A DNA stretch of 64,000 nt from Mallotus nudiflorus. Its lineage: Eukaryota; Streptophyta; Magnoliopsida; Malpighiales; Euphorbiaceae. Shown here in pieces: positions 12,507 through 23,742 of the stretch. The translations under genes and the position numbers were made by a program. The stretch spans positions 744,001 through 808,000 of the forward strand of contig CANTUR010000285.1 of the NCBI GenBank assembly GCA_947683625.1, in the 5' to 3' direction. Positions within the stretch are counted from its first letter, which is position 1. Each line of letters begins with the position of its first letter. Below the pieces are notes generated by a model. That model was not told where the DNA came from and searched no databases. It saw only the letters and a program-made list of their open reading frames with translations.

Positions 12507-13280
12507 TTGAATTGCACTATAAAATTTTGGCCTAATTATTGTGTATTTCAAGACATTACAATGCACCGAATTCTTGACTCTGGTGTTAAACGTGGAAAGT
12601 TGTACTATCTTGAGTTGCATGATGATTCAAAATGGAAGTCAAGTCAAGTTAATAGGGTTGGTAGAAGTTGCTCGAGTAAAGACCAAGTGATTTTGTGGCA
12701 TTGTCTTCTTGGGCATCTCTCTGTTCATTATCTTAGACAAATAAACCGAATTTATTTTTACATACTACAGACTCGGAATTTAAGTGTGATGTTTGTGAAT
12801 TGGCAAAAGGCCACCGAATTTCTTATGTACCGAGTTATAATAAATATTCAATTCCATTTATGACCATTCATTCTGATGTATGGGGACCTGCTCGGATTCC
12901 TACTCTATCTGGTGCTCGATATTTTATAACGTTTATTGATGAATGTACCCGGATGACCTGGGTATCACTAATTTCCAATAAAGGAGATGTGTGCTCCAAG
13001 TTTCAGGACCTATACAACATGGTGACTACCCAATACCAGAGTAAAATTTGAGTCTTGCAGTCTGATAGTGGTGGGGAGTATGTTAACTCAATTCTCAATG
13101 ATTTCTGCCACAAGAAGGGCATTTGCCACCAAACATCTTGCGCCGGCACTCCTCAACAGCATGGTATAGCCGAACGGAAGAACCGACAGTTATTGGAAGT
13201 TGTTCGAGCATCACTGTTTGATATGAATGTTCCTCGAGAATACTGGGAGAAGCTGTTCGATCCGTTGCATACCTCATAAA
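12507..13280 (+). pseudogene. int: copia integrase region
   Basis: The GAG-pre-integrase motif LWHCLLGHLS (about 12700) leads into a Cys-containing zinc-binding remnant (CDVCELAKGH), which is readable only after a frame change near 12750-12790. The catalytic core follows: IHSDVWGP (first Asp, about 12870), SDSGGEYVN (second Asp, about 13061) and AERKNRQLLE (Glu, about 13172). This is the D,D-35-E set of copia integrases. A TGA at 13049-13051 replaces an expected Arg codon just before the second Asp. Another frame change near 13240 ends the reading frame. Integrase would insert the cDNA, but here it is inactive. Confidence 0.88.
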
Positions 13281-13670
13281 CCAGACACCATCACGAGTAC
13301 TCGATTTTAAAACTCCTCTTCAGAAACTTTAGGAACTTGTCATATCTCCACCCTTTAATAATCTTGAACCCCGAGTTTTTGGATGCTCGGCATATGTTCA
13401 TCAAACACTCGACAAATTAGACCTTTGAGCTATCCGGTGTATCTTTGTTGGCTATACGAATTTACAAAAAGGTTATCGGTGTTATGATTTGAATACAAAA
13501 AAGATGTATATCACTTGGGATGTTTAGTTTCATGAAAATTGTTCATTCTTCTCACACTCTAAGTGCTCTCTTCAGGGGGAGAAAAATATGAACTTCTTTG
13601 AGCTTGAAGATAACATTCTGAGTGTTCCGAATCCGAGTCTCCCGAGTCTTTCAAATATTTCGAGTGTTCT

Positions 13671-13774
13671 GAGCATCTCACCCGGACAGACATCTGGTGT
13701 TCCGAGTACGAGCATCTCACCCGGATAGACATCTGGTGTTCCGAGTACGAGCATCTCACCTGGACAGATCATCT
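13671..13774 (+). repeat. 39-bp tandem repeat in the polyprotein linker (~2.7 copies)
   Basis: Units start at 13671, 13710 and 13749, each GAGCATCTCACCxGGA followed by a shared tail. The period is 13 codons, so the frame is preserved. It lies between integrase and RT. Copy 2 has TAGACATC where copies 1 and 3 have CAGA. Confidence 0.85.
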
Positions 13775-14007
13775 AAGAAAATCTAAGTAATTCGAGTAAT
13801 CAAGATAGTACATCTTACCAACCCACACCAAAAGCTGAAGAAACTCCGGATACGGAGCATAATAAAGTAAATTTTTTTTCGTGAACTTTAAATACTGAGC
13901 CTCGTTATCCTTCTAGGATTAATAGAGGGGTTCCAAAAAAATAATATGATCCAGACCTTCATACCAAAGCTAAATACCTTATCAACAACTTCATATCAAC
14001 CAACCGT

Positions 14008-15585
14008 TTGTCTAACTCACATGCACTTACTATAAATCAATTATCTATTGTATCTATTCTGAGTAATGTGCAGGAAGCCTTAGATGATCCGGATTGGAAG
14101 AAAGCTATGAATGATGAAATGGAGGCATTGCAGAAGAACCGGACGTGGGATCTTGTTTCTCTTCAGGAAAGAAAGAAAACAGTGGGGTGCAGGTGGATAT
14201 TCACTGTCAAACTCAATCCAGATGAAAGCATAAATCAATATAAAGCTCGGTTGGTAGCAAAGGGGTATACTCAGAAGTATGGAATTGACTATGAAGATAC
14301 ATTTGCCTTAGTAATAAAAATGAACACCATCCGAGTCCTTGTTTCCTTAGCTGCCAATATGGACTGGCTACTATGACAATTTGATGTAAAGAATGCATTC
14401 TTGAATGGAACTATAGATGAAGAAGTATATATGGATCCACCACCCGGAACTAAATGTACTGACCGAGTATGCAAACTAAAGAGAGCATTGTATGGACTCA
14501 AGCAATCACCTCATGCACGGTTTGGATGACTCTCAACCTTCATGAGGAAGCTTGGATATAAGCAAAGTGATGCTGATCACAAACTATTCATCAAACAGAA
14601 GTTAGATAAAGTCACCACACTGATTGTATATGTTGATGATATGGTGGTCACTGGAAATGATCTGAGTGAGACAATAATCTTACAAAGATAGTTAGCATCC
14701 AAGTTTGAACTTAAGGATTTGGGTAACTTGAAGTATTTTTTAGGAATTGAAGTTGTAAGATCGGCTCAAGGAATTTCTCTTTGCCAACGAAAGTACGTAA
14801 TGGACCTACTGATAGAGATGGGGATGCTTGATTGTAAGCCAGCCGAGACTCCCATTGAAGTCAACCATGGAATTTCAGTCCTAGAAGATTAAGTTCCAAT
14901 TGATTGAGATCAGTATCAAAGGTTGGTGGGAAGGTTGATTTACCAATCTCATACTCGGCCAGACATTGCTTATGCAGTAAGTGTTGTGAGTCAGTTCATG
15001 CATTCTCCGAGTAAAGAACATATGAATGTAGTATACCGAATATTAAGATATCTAAAGTCTTCTCCGGGTAAAAGGTTATTCTTTGGGAGGAATAAGGATT
15101 ATCAAATTACTAGCTATACTGATGCTGATTGGGTTAGAGATTGGACTGATCGAAAATCAACATCTGGGTACTTTACTTTTATTGGAAATAATTTAGTCAT
15201 TTAGAGAAGTAAGAAGCAGAAAGTTGTAGCACGGTCAAGCGCTGAAGCTGAGTTTAGAGGAATGACTCATACAATATGTAAGTTGCTCTAGGTAAGGCAA
15301 ATTGTTTAAAATCTAGGATTAAAACATCCGAAGCCTATGTTGTTACATTGTGATAGCAAGGCAGCTATAGCAATTGCAAACAATTCGGTTTAACATGATT
15401 GAACTAAGCATGTAGAAGTTGACAAACATTTCATAAAAGATCATCTGAACCAAGGGATAATTGATCTTCCCTATGTTTCATCTCAGACTCAACTAGCTGA
15501 GATCCTCACAAAGGATGTATCCGGAAAAACATTCTATAACTCACTTGGCAAGTTTGGAATGATTGACATACATTCACCAACTTGA
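14008..15585 (+). pseudogene. copia reverse transcriptase and RNase H region
   Basis: Copia RT motifs are in one frame: WKKAMNDEMEALQKNRTW, GCRWIFTVKLN, YKARLVAKGYTQ, QFDVKNAFLNG, LYGLKQSP and the catalytic YVDDMVVTGND (about 14629). DLGNLKYFLGIEV follows, then RTPDIAYAV-type and RNase H motifs (YTDADW, SAEAEF, DSKAAIAIA, KHVEVDKHFI), ending at the TGA at 15583-15585. At least nine in-frame stops occur (for example 14374, 14527, about 14689, about 14890, 15202 and about 15289). All or nearly all sit where CGA, CAG, CAA or TGG would be expected. Active RT and RNase H would copy the element RNA into DNA. Confidence 0.92.
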
Positions 15586-15592
15586 GGAGGAG

Positions 15593-15812
15593 TGTTGAGG
15601 AAGTAAATATTTTTATTGTATATATTAGGAAGTAAATATTTGTATACAATTAGGAATAAAGTTCTATTCTATTTAGGATGTTATTCTATTCCTAATTAGG
15701 TTGTGATTAGGATTCCTGTGTGTATATATAAGGGGTGTAACCCTTCTTTGAATATTATGAAAAAAATATTTTCCTTGAATTTTCTTTCTTTTCCTCTGAA
15801 TTTTATTTTTCA
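15593..15812 (+). repeat. 3' LTR of the copia element
   Basis: 220 bp, preceded by a polypurine tract and followed by the ATAAG target duplication. Most substitutions relative to the 5' LTR are transitions. Confidence 0.92.
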
Positions 15813-16175
15813 ATAAGTAGATGAAATTTCACTAGGACAAGGTGGTGAATCCCATGAAAAATTTGGTGGCAAGCTGAAGGGAAACCCAATATTGGATCTT
15901 ATGCTTCCCCATTGATTGCTATCATTCTGCATTCCACTTTGGTTCTTCCTCAATCCTGATGTTTCATCTTTATCTGCTTCTATTTGTGTTTTTTTATGGT
16001 AAACTGATTAAGAATCCACTGAATTGTTGATGATGATAATGATGTTGTTGCTGTTGTTGTTCTGACCCTTGAAAGTCTATGCTTTTAGAGCCAGGGTTCT
16101 GTAGCAGATAAGAAGCATCAACAACAACATCACACTTGTTTGGACCTGACATTTCGAGTGATGAAAACATAAACC
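15813..16175 (-). pseudogene. Duplicated NAC gene C-terminal coding fragment, right part
   Basis: This is a copy of about 44688-45047, the C-terminal third of NAC exon 3, beginning with the duplicated ATAAG target. Matching blocks include CACTAGGACA(A/T)GGTGGTGAA and CTTGTTTGGACCTGACATTT. Similarity ends at AAAACATAAA, and the sequence beyond is unrelated. The NAC domain is absent, so it cannot encode a DNA-binding factor. Indels in the CAA/GTT-rich tract disturb the frame. Confidence 0.88.
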
Positions 16176-16209
16176 TTTTAATGCCATTAGGTTAGGTTAT
16201 AAAAGGAAG

Positions 16210-16358
16210 ATGTTGAATTTCTAATATTTAATGTGTCATTTATATATCGTTGTTATAATATAATAGTATCTATATTAATTGTATATTATAGTTGTAATAT
16301 AATATATTTTATAGACAACTAAATTTATATTGATGAATTATATAGCTTGGTAGCCTAA
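16210..16358 (+). repeat. Dispersed ~150-bp AT-rich repeat, copy 2
   Basis: It is the partner of 6737-6885 and ends TATATAGCTTGGTAGCCTA. It lies directly between the NAC pseudogene breakpoint and the minisatellite. Confidence 0.6.
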
Positions 16359-17580
16359 GTCCGAGCATCATGGATTCTGGTCATCAAAGTCTGAGCATCA
16401 AGGATTTCAGGCATCTAAGTCCGAGCATTAAGGATTCTGGGCATCCAAGTTAGAGCATCAAGGAGTTTGGGCTTCTAAGTCTGAGCATTAGGAGTCCGGG
16501 CATCCAAAGTCTAAGCATCAAAGACTCTGGGCATCCAAGTCCAAGCATCAAGGATTTTGGGCATCTAAGTCCAAGCATCAAAAGTCCTAGCATCAAGGAT
16601 TTCGGGCATCCAAGTCCGAGCATCAAGGATACTAGGCATCCAAGTCCAAGCATCAAGAGTCTAAGCATCCAAGTCTGAGCATCAATGAGTCTGGGCATCC
16701 AAGTCTCAGCATCAGGAGTCCAGGCATCCAAATCTGAGAATCAAGGATTTTGGGCATCCAAGTCCGAGCATCAAATGAGTTTGGGCATCCAAGTTTAAGC
16801 ATCAGGAGTCTGGGCATCCAAAGTCTATACATCAAGGATTTCAGGCATCTAAGTTCGAGCATCAAAGGAGCCTGGGCATCCAAGTTCGAGCATCAAGGAT
16901 TCTGGGCATCCAAGTTTGAGCATAAGGAGTCCAAGCATCCAAAGTCTAAGCATCAAGGATTCCGGGCATTTAAGTCCGATCATCAAGGATTCTGGGCATC
17001 CAAGTCCAAGCATCAAGAGTCTGAGCATCAAGGAGTCTGGGCATCCAAGTTTGAGCATCAGGAGTTCGGGCATCCAAATCTGAGCATCAACGATTTCGGG
17101 CATCCAAGTCCGAGCATCAAAGGAGTCTGGGCATCCAAGTCCGAGCATCAAAGATTCTAGGCATCCATGTCCAAGCATAAAGAGTCCGGGCATCCAAGTT
17201 CGAGTATCAAGGAGTTTGGGCATCCAAGTTCGAGCATTAGGGAGTCCGGGCATCCAAATCTGAGCATCAAGGATTTCGTGCATCCAAGTCTGAGCATCAA
17301 AGGAGTTTAGGCATCCAAGTTCGACCATCAAGGATTCTTAGCATCCAAGTCCTAGCATTAAAGGAGTTCGAGCATCCAAGTTCGAGCATCATGGATTCCG
17401 GGCATCCAAGTCCGAGCATCCAAATCTGAGCATCAAGGAGTTTGGCCATCCAAATCCGAGCATCAAAGATTCTGGGCATCCAAGTCCAAGCATCAAGAGT
17501 CCGGGCATCCAAGTTTGAGCATCAAAGTGTCCGGGCATCCAAGTCCGAGCATCAAAGAGTCCAAGCATTCGAGTCTGAAC
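16359..17580. repeat. Minisatellite, ~30-bp unit, about 40 copies
   Basis: The consensus reads roughly GGCATCCAAGTCCGAGCATC + AAGGATTCTG, with shortened variants and point differences. Because 30 is a multiple of 3, most frames stay open on both strands and give long spurious peptides of a ten-residue repeat (DAQTWMPKIL-like on the minus strand). A variant family (GAGCATCTAAGTCCAGTGAC) recurs at 18998-19132 and 20678-20850. No gene is inferred. Confidence 0.92.
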
Positions 17581-18997
17581 ATTTAGAGTTTAAACCACGT
17601 ACAAGGTGCCAAGGAGTATAATATACTCAAAACTCAAACAGCAACATAAATGTTCTTGGATAGTCTAATTACATTAACACCACAGATTAAGGAGAGAGCT
17701 TCAAATACTCCACAACACAACCAAGATAAGTTTGTTTCCTAATTATTTATTTTCATATCTATTTTTCTTAAATTATTATCACATGGATGGATCATTAAAT
17801 GAGATGGATCAAGCGATTATGAGATTCTCGTTCTTTTATTGTTTATTATTATAATAAAACAATACAAATATAGATGTTACCATGAGCACCTCAACGTTGA
17901 TACTCATGAGTATCAATAAAAAAATCATCATAGCCTTTGGGAACTTAATCCAACAGATATTCTCGGAGCTATATATTCAAACAATATATTTTCGTGAAGC
18001 TGGATATACACAAAATGCCAATAAATTAGGCACACATAAACTTAGGCAGCATCTTCAAAGACAAGGTCATTCAAGCAACAATTGAAGCAAACGAAATATT
18101 TGTGAATTGGAAGGCGGGACAAGAGTATATCAGGAGATAAGTTTCTCTAGTTTCTCTTGATATTATTTATTTATCTTATTTATTCTTATATGAATATTCA
18201 TAGCTTGTCACATAAGCACACTTACACATCTATACATAGATGCTCATCCATATATACATGATTATTAATCATGCAAAATATACATAAATTATATTTGATA
18301 TATTTATTACATAAGGACTGACTATTAAATGAGATCGATTATACGGTCCCAAAACTATTGTTCTTTTATCTATCACTATAGATAAGGAAAACGTATTTAT
18401 TGAAGAAGCTACTTTAAGCACCCATCAGTCTAAATGATTGAACACTCTGATCATCTCACTTGACAACAACATACAAAGATTTTCGAAAGACATTAGACAC
18501 ATTGCAAGGCAACACTAAGAATATCTAACAAGGGAAATTTAAGAATAGAGTCAAGTATATCCGCCACATAGACAGATAAATTAAAAGGCAATTCCAAGAC
18601 ATCCTAGCCATTATCATACACTATCCTCTATTTCAGAAGCGGTGCAACATTAACCCTTCACTTAATTTACAAAATGCTCATCTTATAATTCAGATTGGGC
18701 AAACCTAAATTTGGTCCTTCAAAACCCATCTTCCATCATTTCAAAAACCCTTACTAAATTGCCATCCTATATTATGGAGCTCATATGGAAAGAGCTCAAA
18801 CTCATTATTAGGATCACAACATCCTACCTTTTACAAAAATACTACCAACAACAAATGCTTAAAAAATCAAACATCTGCAGTAATAATGTCCGGACTCAAC
18901 ATCAATCATTATTCTGACTAGGCAGCTGCCATCAATAGTCATTGAAGTTCATAAATTAAGCAACATCATATGGCACTTGGGCCACACTTCTAATGCA
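17581..18997. other. Intergenic sequence without recognised features
   Basis: Composition is mixed. The block CATTAAATGAGAT(G/C)GAT...TCTTTTAT occurs twice (about 17790 and 18326) and suggests an old internal duplication. ORFs at 17882-18085 and 18711-18917 match nothing recognised. Confidence 0.4.
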
Positions 18998-19132
18998 CCA
19001 AGATTAAGTCCAGTGACTGAAGCTAGCATCCTCAGGTTGCTGCTATAGTACTGAGATTTTGAGCATGTAAGCCTCGCGTCCTTGCACATAGCATTTAAGC
19101 CTCGAGCATCTAAGTCCAGTGACTGAAGCTAG
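18998..19132. repeat. Minisatellite-related block, left of insertion
   Basis: It contains AAGTCCAGTGACTGAAGCTAG twice and GCCTCGCGTCCTTGCAC. The same wording resumes at 20673 after the LTR-like insertion, so 18998-19132 and 20673-20850 were once continuous. Confidence 0.75.
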
Positions 19133-20672
19133 TGTTGGGGTTTCGTGATACAAACGTAGCGAAAAATTAAAATTTTATCACGTTCCCAAACCTGGATCCA
19201 TGTAATTCGACTACTTGACTAAATCTAGAGTTTCAAGAATCTCATCAAAATGTAGAAGAGGTAAGATTTTCTAGAAGGATGAGAGGAGGTTCACACTGGT
19301 GACACCTTACCTCGAGCTTTTTGCTTTGGTTGTTCGGATCAAGACGTCTCCAAAAGGATGCATCCTCTATAGGTATCCACACGAATAGCCCTTTACAAAA
19401 TGAATTAGAGTGTGTGCTAGCAACTTTCTTGATTGTCTCACAAATCAAGAACAAAAGAAAAACTCTATGTTTATTTTTTAGGAAGAGAGAAAACCCTTTT
19501 TGGAGGCAGGAAAAACAACTATATTAAACCCTAAAAAATATAACATATTTATAGACTCCAAATTAGGATTTCACTTACTAAAGACCTTTTTGGTAATTTC
19601 CATTTATTACATTCTGATTTTTGTTTTAAAAAAAAATCAGAAATAATATCTTATTTATTTATTTATTTAAAATAACATTTATCTTAAATAAATAAACAAA
19701 TAAATAAATAAATAAAACACTTTAATTATTTATTTCCATAGAGTTTATTTTGGGCTTATTAAACCCATAATCATTTTGGGCTTATTCTAAGTGTGTGACC
19801 CTGTAGGTTCACATAACATTGGCAGTGGGCCTAAATCTATATTTAGGCTTATAAGTCATAAGTGGCCTCTAGCAAGACATTATGACTATCCAAGTCATGT
19901 GAAGTCAATAATCCGACATAACCTAATTACAGTGAATTTTATCGTCCCTTTATCACATGATATCTTAATTGAACATAAGGCATAGAATGTCATCTTTATA
20001 TAGTTCAACATTCTGACTTGATTCCAAGTAGACTGAAAATGATAACTCTTTATCAATTCATTTCAGCATGACCATGCATTTTCCTTCAGTCTATCTCATC
20101 AAGGGGCCTATAAATATCTTTCTCATACTAATGAGGGATAAATTCCTTCTAAATCACTCACATTTCTCACATAACTAATTTCATATCCAACAACATCCTA
20201 TTTAATCGTCCAGTTAAAAATAATATTAGAATGTGTCAAGACATAAAATAGCTATGTAGAAATCCATGATAATTTCAAGGTTAAAGGACCAAAATAAAAT
20301 TACTGTGATGAGAAATACTTATGACAATATTCTATTCAATATTCTCATAATGGGTCAATCCAGTACATGATCTCTCATCATGTACCTATGAGTTGACTCA
20401 ATATCTCATATTCATGATTAGTAAAACATAACCATCAGTCAACATCATACTAGCCTTAATACTTTAACATTTATATAATTAATAAATGGCTAGGGATAAT
20501 TAGAATAGAACTCTTATTTTAATCTAAGGGTTTTATTATCAAGTCACATACTTGATGACCTTAGTAAGAATTAACCATTCACAAAATCAAATGATAATGA
20601 AATACCTCTTTATTAATAAAATAAGAAAGTCAATGCATAATTAAATGATTGACCTAGTGCATATCACTAACA
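19133..20672 (+). mobile_element. Solo-LTR-like insertion, 1.54 kb
   Basis: It begins TGTTGGGG and ends CTAACA, so it has TG/CA ends with a short terminal inverted repeat (TGTT/AACA). It interrupts the repeat block and is flanked by GCTAG (19128-19132) and GCTGG (20673-20677). These are a 5-bp target duplication with one difference. The uninterrupted homologue (about 20777-20783) reads GAAGCTGGCACC. No gag, pol, PBS or second LTR was found, so a solo LTR is the simplest reading. It includes an (AAAT)n stretch at about 19655-19715. Confidence 0.75.
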
Positions 20673-20850
20673 GCTGGCACCCTCAGGTCGCTTATGTAGT
20701 ACTAAGGTTCCGAGCATGTAAGCCTCGTGTCCTTGCACCGAGCATCTAAGCCTCAAGCATCTAAGTCTAGTGACTGAAGCTGGCACCCTCAGGTCGCTTC
20801 TGTAGTACTGAGGTTCCGAGCTCGTAAGCCTCTCGTCCTTGCACCGAGCA
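20673..20850. repeat. Minisatellite-related block, right of insertion
   Basis: Two copies of an ~95-bp unit, GCTGGCACCCTCAGGTCGCTT through CCTTGCACCGAGCATC (about 20674 and 20779). It continues the block at 18998-19132. Confidence 0.8.
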
Positions 20851-20859
20851 TCAAAAATC

Positions 20860-23605
20860 CAATAATGTATATAACTTCACCAAATTTACAAAATTTGCCC
20901 CCCATCCTTCTCACCACCGCCCGACGCCCTACCACCATCACCACCATTTGCCACGCCATTTCTTCACCATCAGTGTGCCTCCCGGCATGCCACCATCATC
21001 CACAACCATCCCCGCCACCAGCATCACCCATTTCCGGCGTGTTTTGGCCGGATTTTTCAAGAATTGCTAAAACTTGACTAAGCTCCGAATCGACGTGATT
21101 CCGGCCACCAAACTCGATGCCACCGGTCTCTATCTTCTCCTTGAGTTCTGTTGAGTGTGATTCCAAGCTTTATTTCACTTAAAATGGTTTAGATTTTCCT
21201 AGGTTTCAATTTCTTAATTTCGGCCTATTATGGTTTCAGAATTTTTTTAGCTTTAATTTGGTTGATTCATGACAACTCTTTCACAAACTTTGATCCTTGT
21301 AGCTTAATCTTCATGTGGTAATTTTTGTAGAATTTTTGATTATTTTATTAATATTTTCTAATTTTTGAAAATTAATTAATTAAATTATGAAATTGTGTTT
21401 TATGGTAATTATAGGTGTTGAAATGCATTTTAGAAATTTATTGGTAATTTTTGTGAATTTTATATATTTATTTTGAATTTATTTAAGTTTATGTAATTTT
21501 GGAAAATTAGGTTAATTATGTGTTTAATTGAAATTAATTGGTTAATTGAGTGTATTTATTGATATTATTGAATTATATGTTGAGAAAATTAATTTTGAGT
21601 AATTATATTATTTTTGGTGAATTTTTGATTAATTTTAGTAAATTTATACAAATAGGGGTATTTTGGTAATTTGACACTAAATTTGTTAAAAATGTAATTA
21701 AATTGGTTTTACTAGTTATTTAAGGTATAAAAATGATTTCTACAAATTATTTAGTATTTTTAACTAATTAAAACTGTTTTTCATAAATTATTTTCAAATT
21801 ATATATAATATACGATTTTTCTAAATAAATGAGTTTTTATCGGTTTTTAATATGTTTTAGGGTTAAATATGTAATTTGAATTTATAAAATGTATTTTTAT
21901 TATAAAAGGGTATTTTCGGTATTTTATAATTGTTCTGTGAATTGTGGACTTCAGTCGGTGAATTGTAGTTTGGAGTCCGACCGAGGGATTGTATTCTGCG
22001 TATATTCGAAGTGTATTTTCTTTGCAGGATCGGCTCTACTCTTTGAGTAGAGAGATGTCCGTTTTATAAGAGAGATTCTACCGGATTTTCGGTAGAATTC
22101 TCGTAAAACGTGATGTCCGGCCGAACTCTGATTTTAATTCTGTGTTTAGTATTCTAAATTGAGTCTTTAGAACTTCCGTTAGATTTATTCTAATGTCGTG
22201 TTATCGCTTGTTTGTTTAGTTGCGCCGAGACCGAGGCCTAATGGACTAGGCCCATCGGACCTATCTCGTGGAGCGCAATAAACAGTGAGTTGTTATTATA
22301 TATATATATATATGTTCTAGGACGCATGATTTTAGAAGTGTACAATTTATTTTAGTAAAATATGCATAAACGATTTATTTATTATTTAGATTTACTTTTG
22401 GTATATTTTTGGTATATTTTGGTATATTTTCAACTATATGCATGTTTTATTAATAAATTATTCTTAAAATGTTTTTATGAATATTCATGGTATATTTTTA
22501 GTTTATTTTGTAATTTAATTGGATTTATTTGACGTATATATACTCGAAATATACCTGGTTTACTTTTGGTATATTTCTAGTATATATATGGTTTATGTTG
22601 CTATTTTATTGGAATTCATGCATCATTTATTTATGAATGTATGTTTTATATATATTAATGAAGGATATCAATAGAACGTGCTACCTAGTGGGCAGCACTA
22701 GGACCGAGTACGTACCAGTACGCCGATAGCTTTTAGGCTATATTACTAACCTATTAGTGGATATTGATTAGATTCAATTTGATTTGATGTGTGATATGAT
22801 TTGGGAGTGTGATTGTTGGAGCTTGGTTGACCAAGTGTCTCGGGGCCAATCACACTGACAGTCAGACTGCTGGAGCTCGGTTGACTTAGTGTCTCGGGGC
22901 CAGTCTACTGTCCAAATGGAATAAGTGAATTTATTTGGAATAAGTGAGCCTGTATGGCTAGAGTGTTTTCTAACACTGTTTGAGGTTGCGATTTGCTAGG
23001 GTTCTATTTGATCCTTCATAAACGGTGATTCTCAGTAAATATATAAAAATGATTTTGTTGCATCTGTATGTATTTACTTGTATATATATTTATTATATAT
23101 ACTATTGACTGTGTCCATTGTCATTTAGTATGCATGTATATATATTATAACAATTCGCTCAGTGAGGTCTTACTCCCCTCCGTTGACTATTTTTCAGGAG
23201 AGTCATTGTCTTCAGACCTCAGTAGCAGACCCATACGCTGGATTTTTTCCTCCCTGGCTTCACTATGTAAACTGCTTATCTAAATTTTACTTTATAGTCT
23301 AGATACTGCAGTAGTTGTAATCAAATGTGGGGTTTATGTATTTATTTGTGTGAGTTATGTATTTTAAGTATTTGAACTGGAACTTGTATTAAAAGTATAT
23401 TTATATATATGAGATGAGGATTTAAATCCATTGATGTATATTTACTTATCTTATTTGTGATTTTATTTCCGCTGTAAAATATTTTATTTATATTATTATG
23501 AGTATTGCATGTTTTTATTTATTTTTTAGGCTTGCTATGGGTTCCAGATTCAAAAGAATTCCCATTTCCTAGCACCGGTCATGACCCCTGTTTTGGGTCG
23601 TGACA
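20860..23605 (-). mobile_element. Long-LTR relic, copy a (reads on minus strand)
   Basis: Its right end, GGGTCGTGACA at 23605, is the reverse complement of the TGTCACGACCC start seen at 58759. Homology to 58759 and onward runs through most of the segment, including paired TAGAG hairpins (22034-22052), a doubled TGTCTCGGGGCCA motif (about 22835 and 22889) and a CCACCGG-rich block near 21020-21130. The other end (expected TGTAATAACTC) is missing, so the copy is truncated near the minisatellite. The superfamily is not established; no gag or pol is present. Confidence 0.72.
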
Positions 23606-23742
23606 CTCATGCATATACATCTTTTCCTTTTGAAAGTCTTTACATAAAAAATAAATTCTTTATAAGAGTTTTTAGATGAAAAGTAATGAAAGAACACATG
23701 GTTTAGAAAGCAGTATCAATCTCCATACATGCTTTCCATATC
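23606..23742. repeat. Duplicated host sequence between insertions
   Basis: It resembles 10125-10225. It ends in ATATC, the left target duplication of the TRIM-like array. Confidence 0.55.

Larger units (their letters stand above)
11018..15812 (+). mobile_element. Ty1/copia LTR retrotransposon, degenerate, 4.8 kb
   Basis: It has two LTRs (11018-11230 and 15593-15812), both beginning TGTTGAG and ending TTTTTCA. The 5-bp target duplication ATAAG (11013-11017 and 15813-15817) is exact. A PBS-like TGATATCAGAGC (11231-11242) is one base off the usual initiator-Met-tRNA site. The polypurine tract GAGGAGGAG lies at about 15584-15592. Gene order is gag, protease, integrase, RT, RNase H, which is the copia order. 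Many stops and at least two frameshifts make it non-autonomous. By eye the LTRs differ at about 8% of positions plus indels, so the insertion is old. Confidence 0.95.

Noticed and set aside
13559..13772. Minus-strand ORFs with a repeated CSYSEHQM-like peptide
   Set aside because: Antisense shadow of the 39-bp tandem repeat in the copia polyprotein.
16450..17512. Several long ORFs on both strands with MPKLLDARTW-like repeats
   Set aside because: They are products of the 30-bp minisatellite, whose period is a multiple of three.
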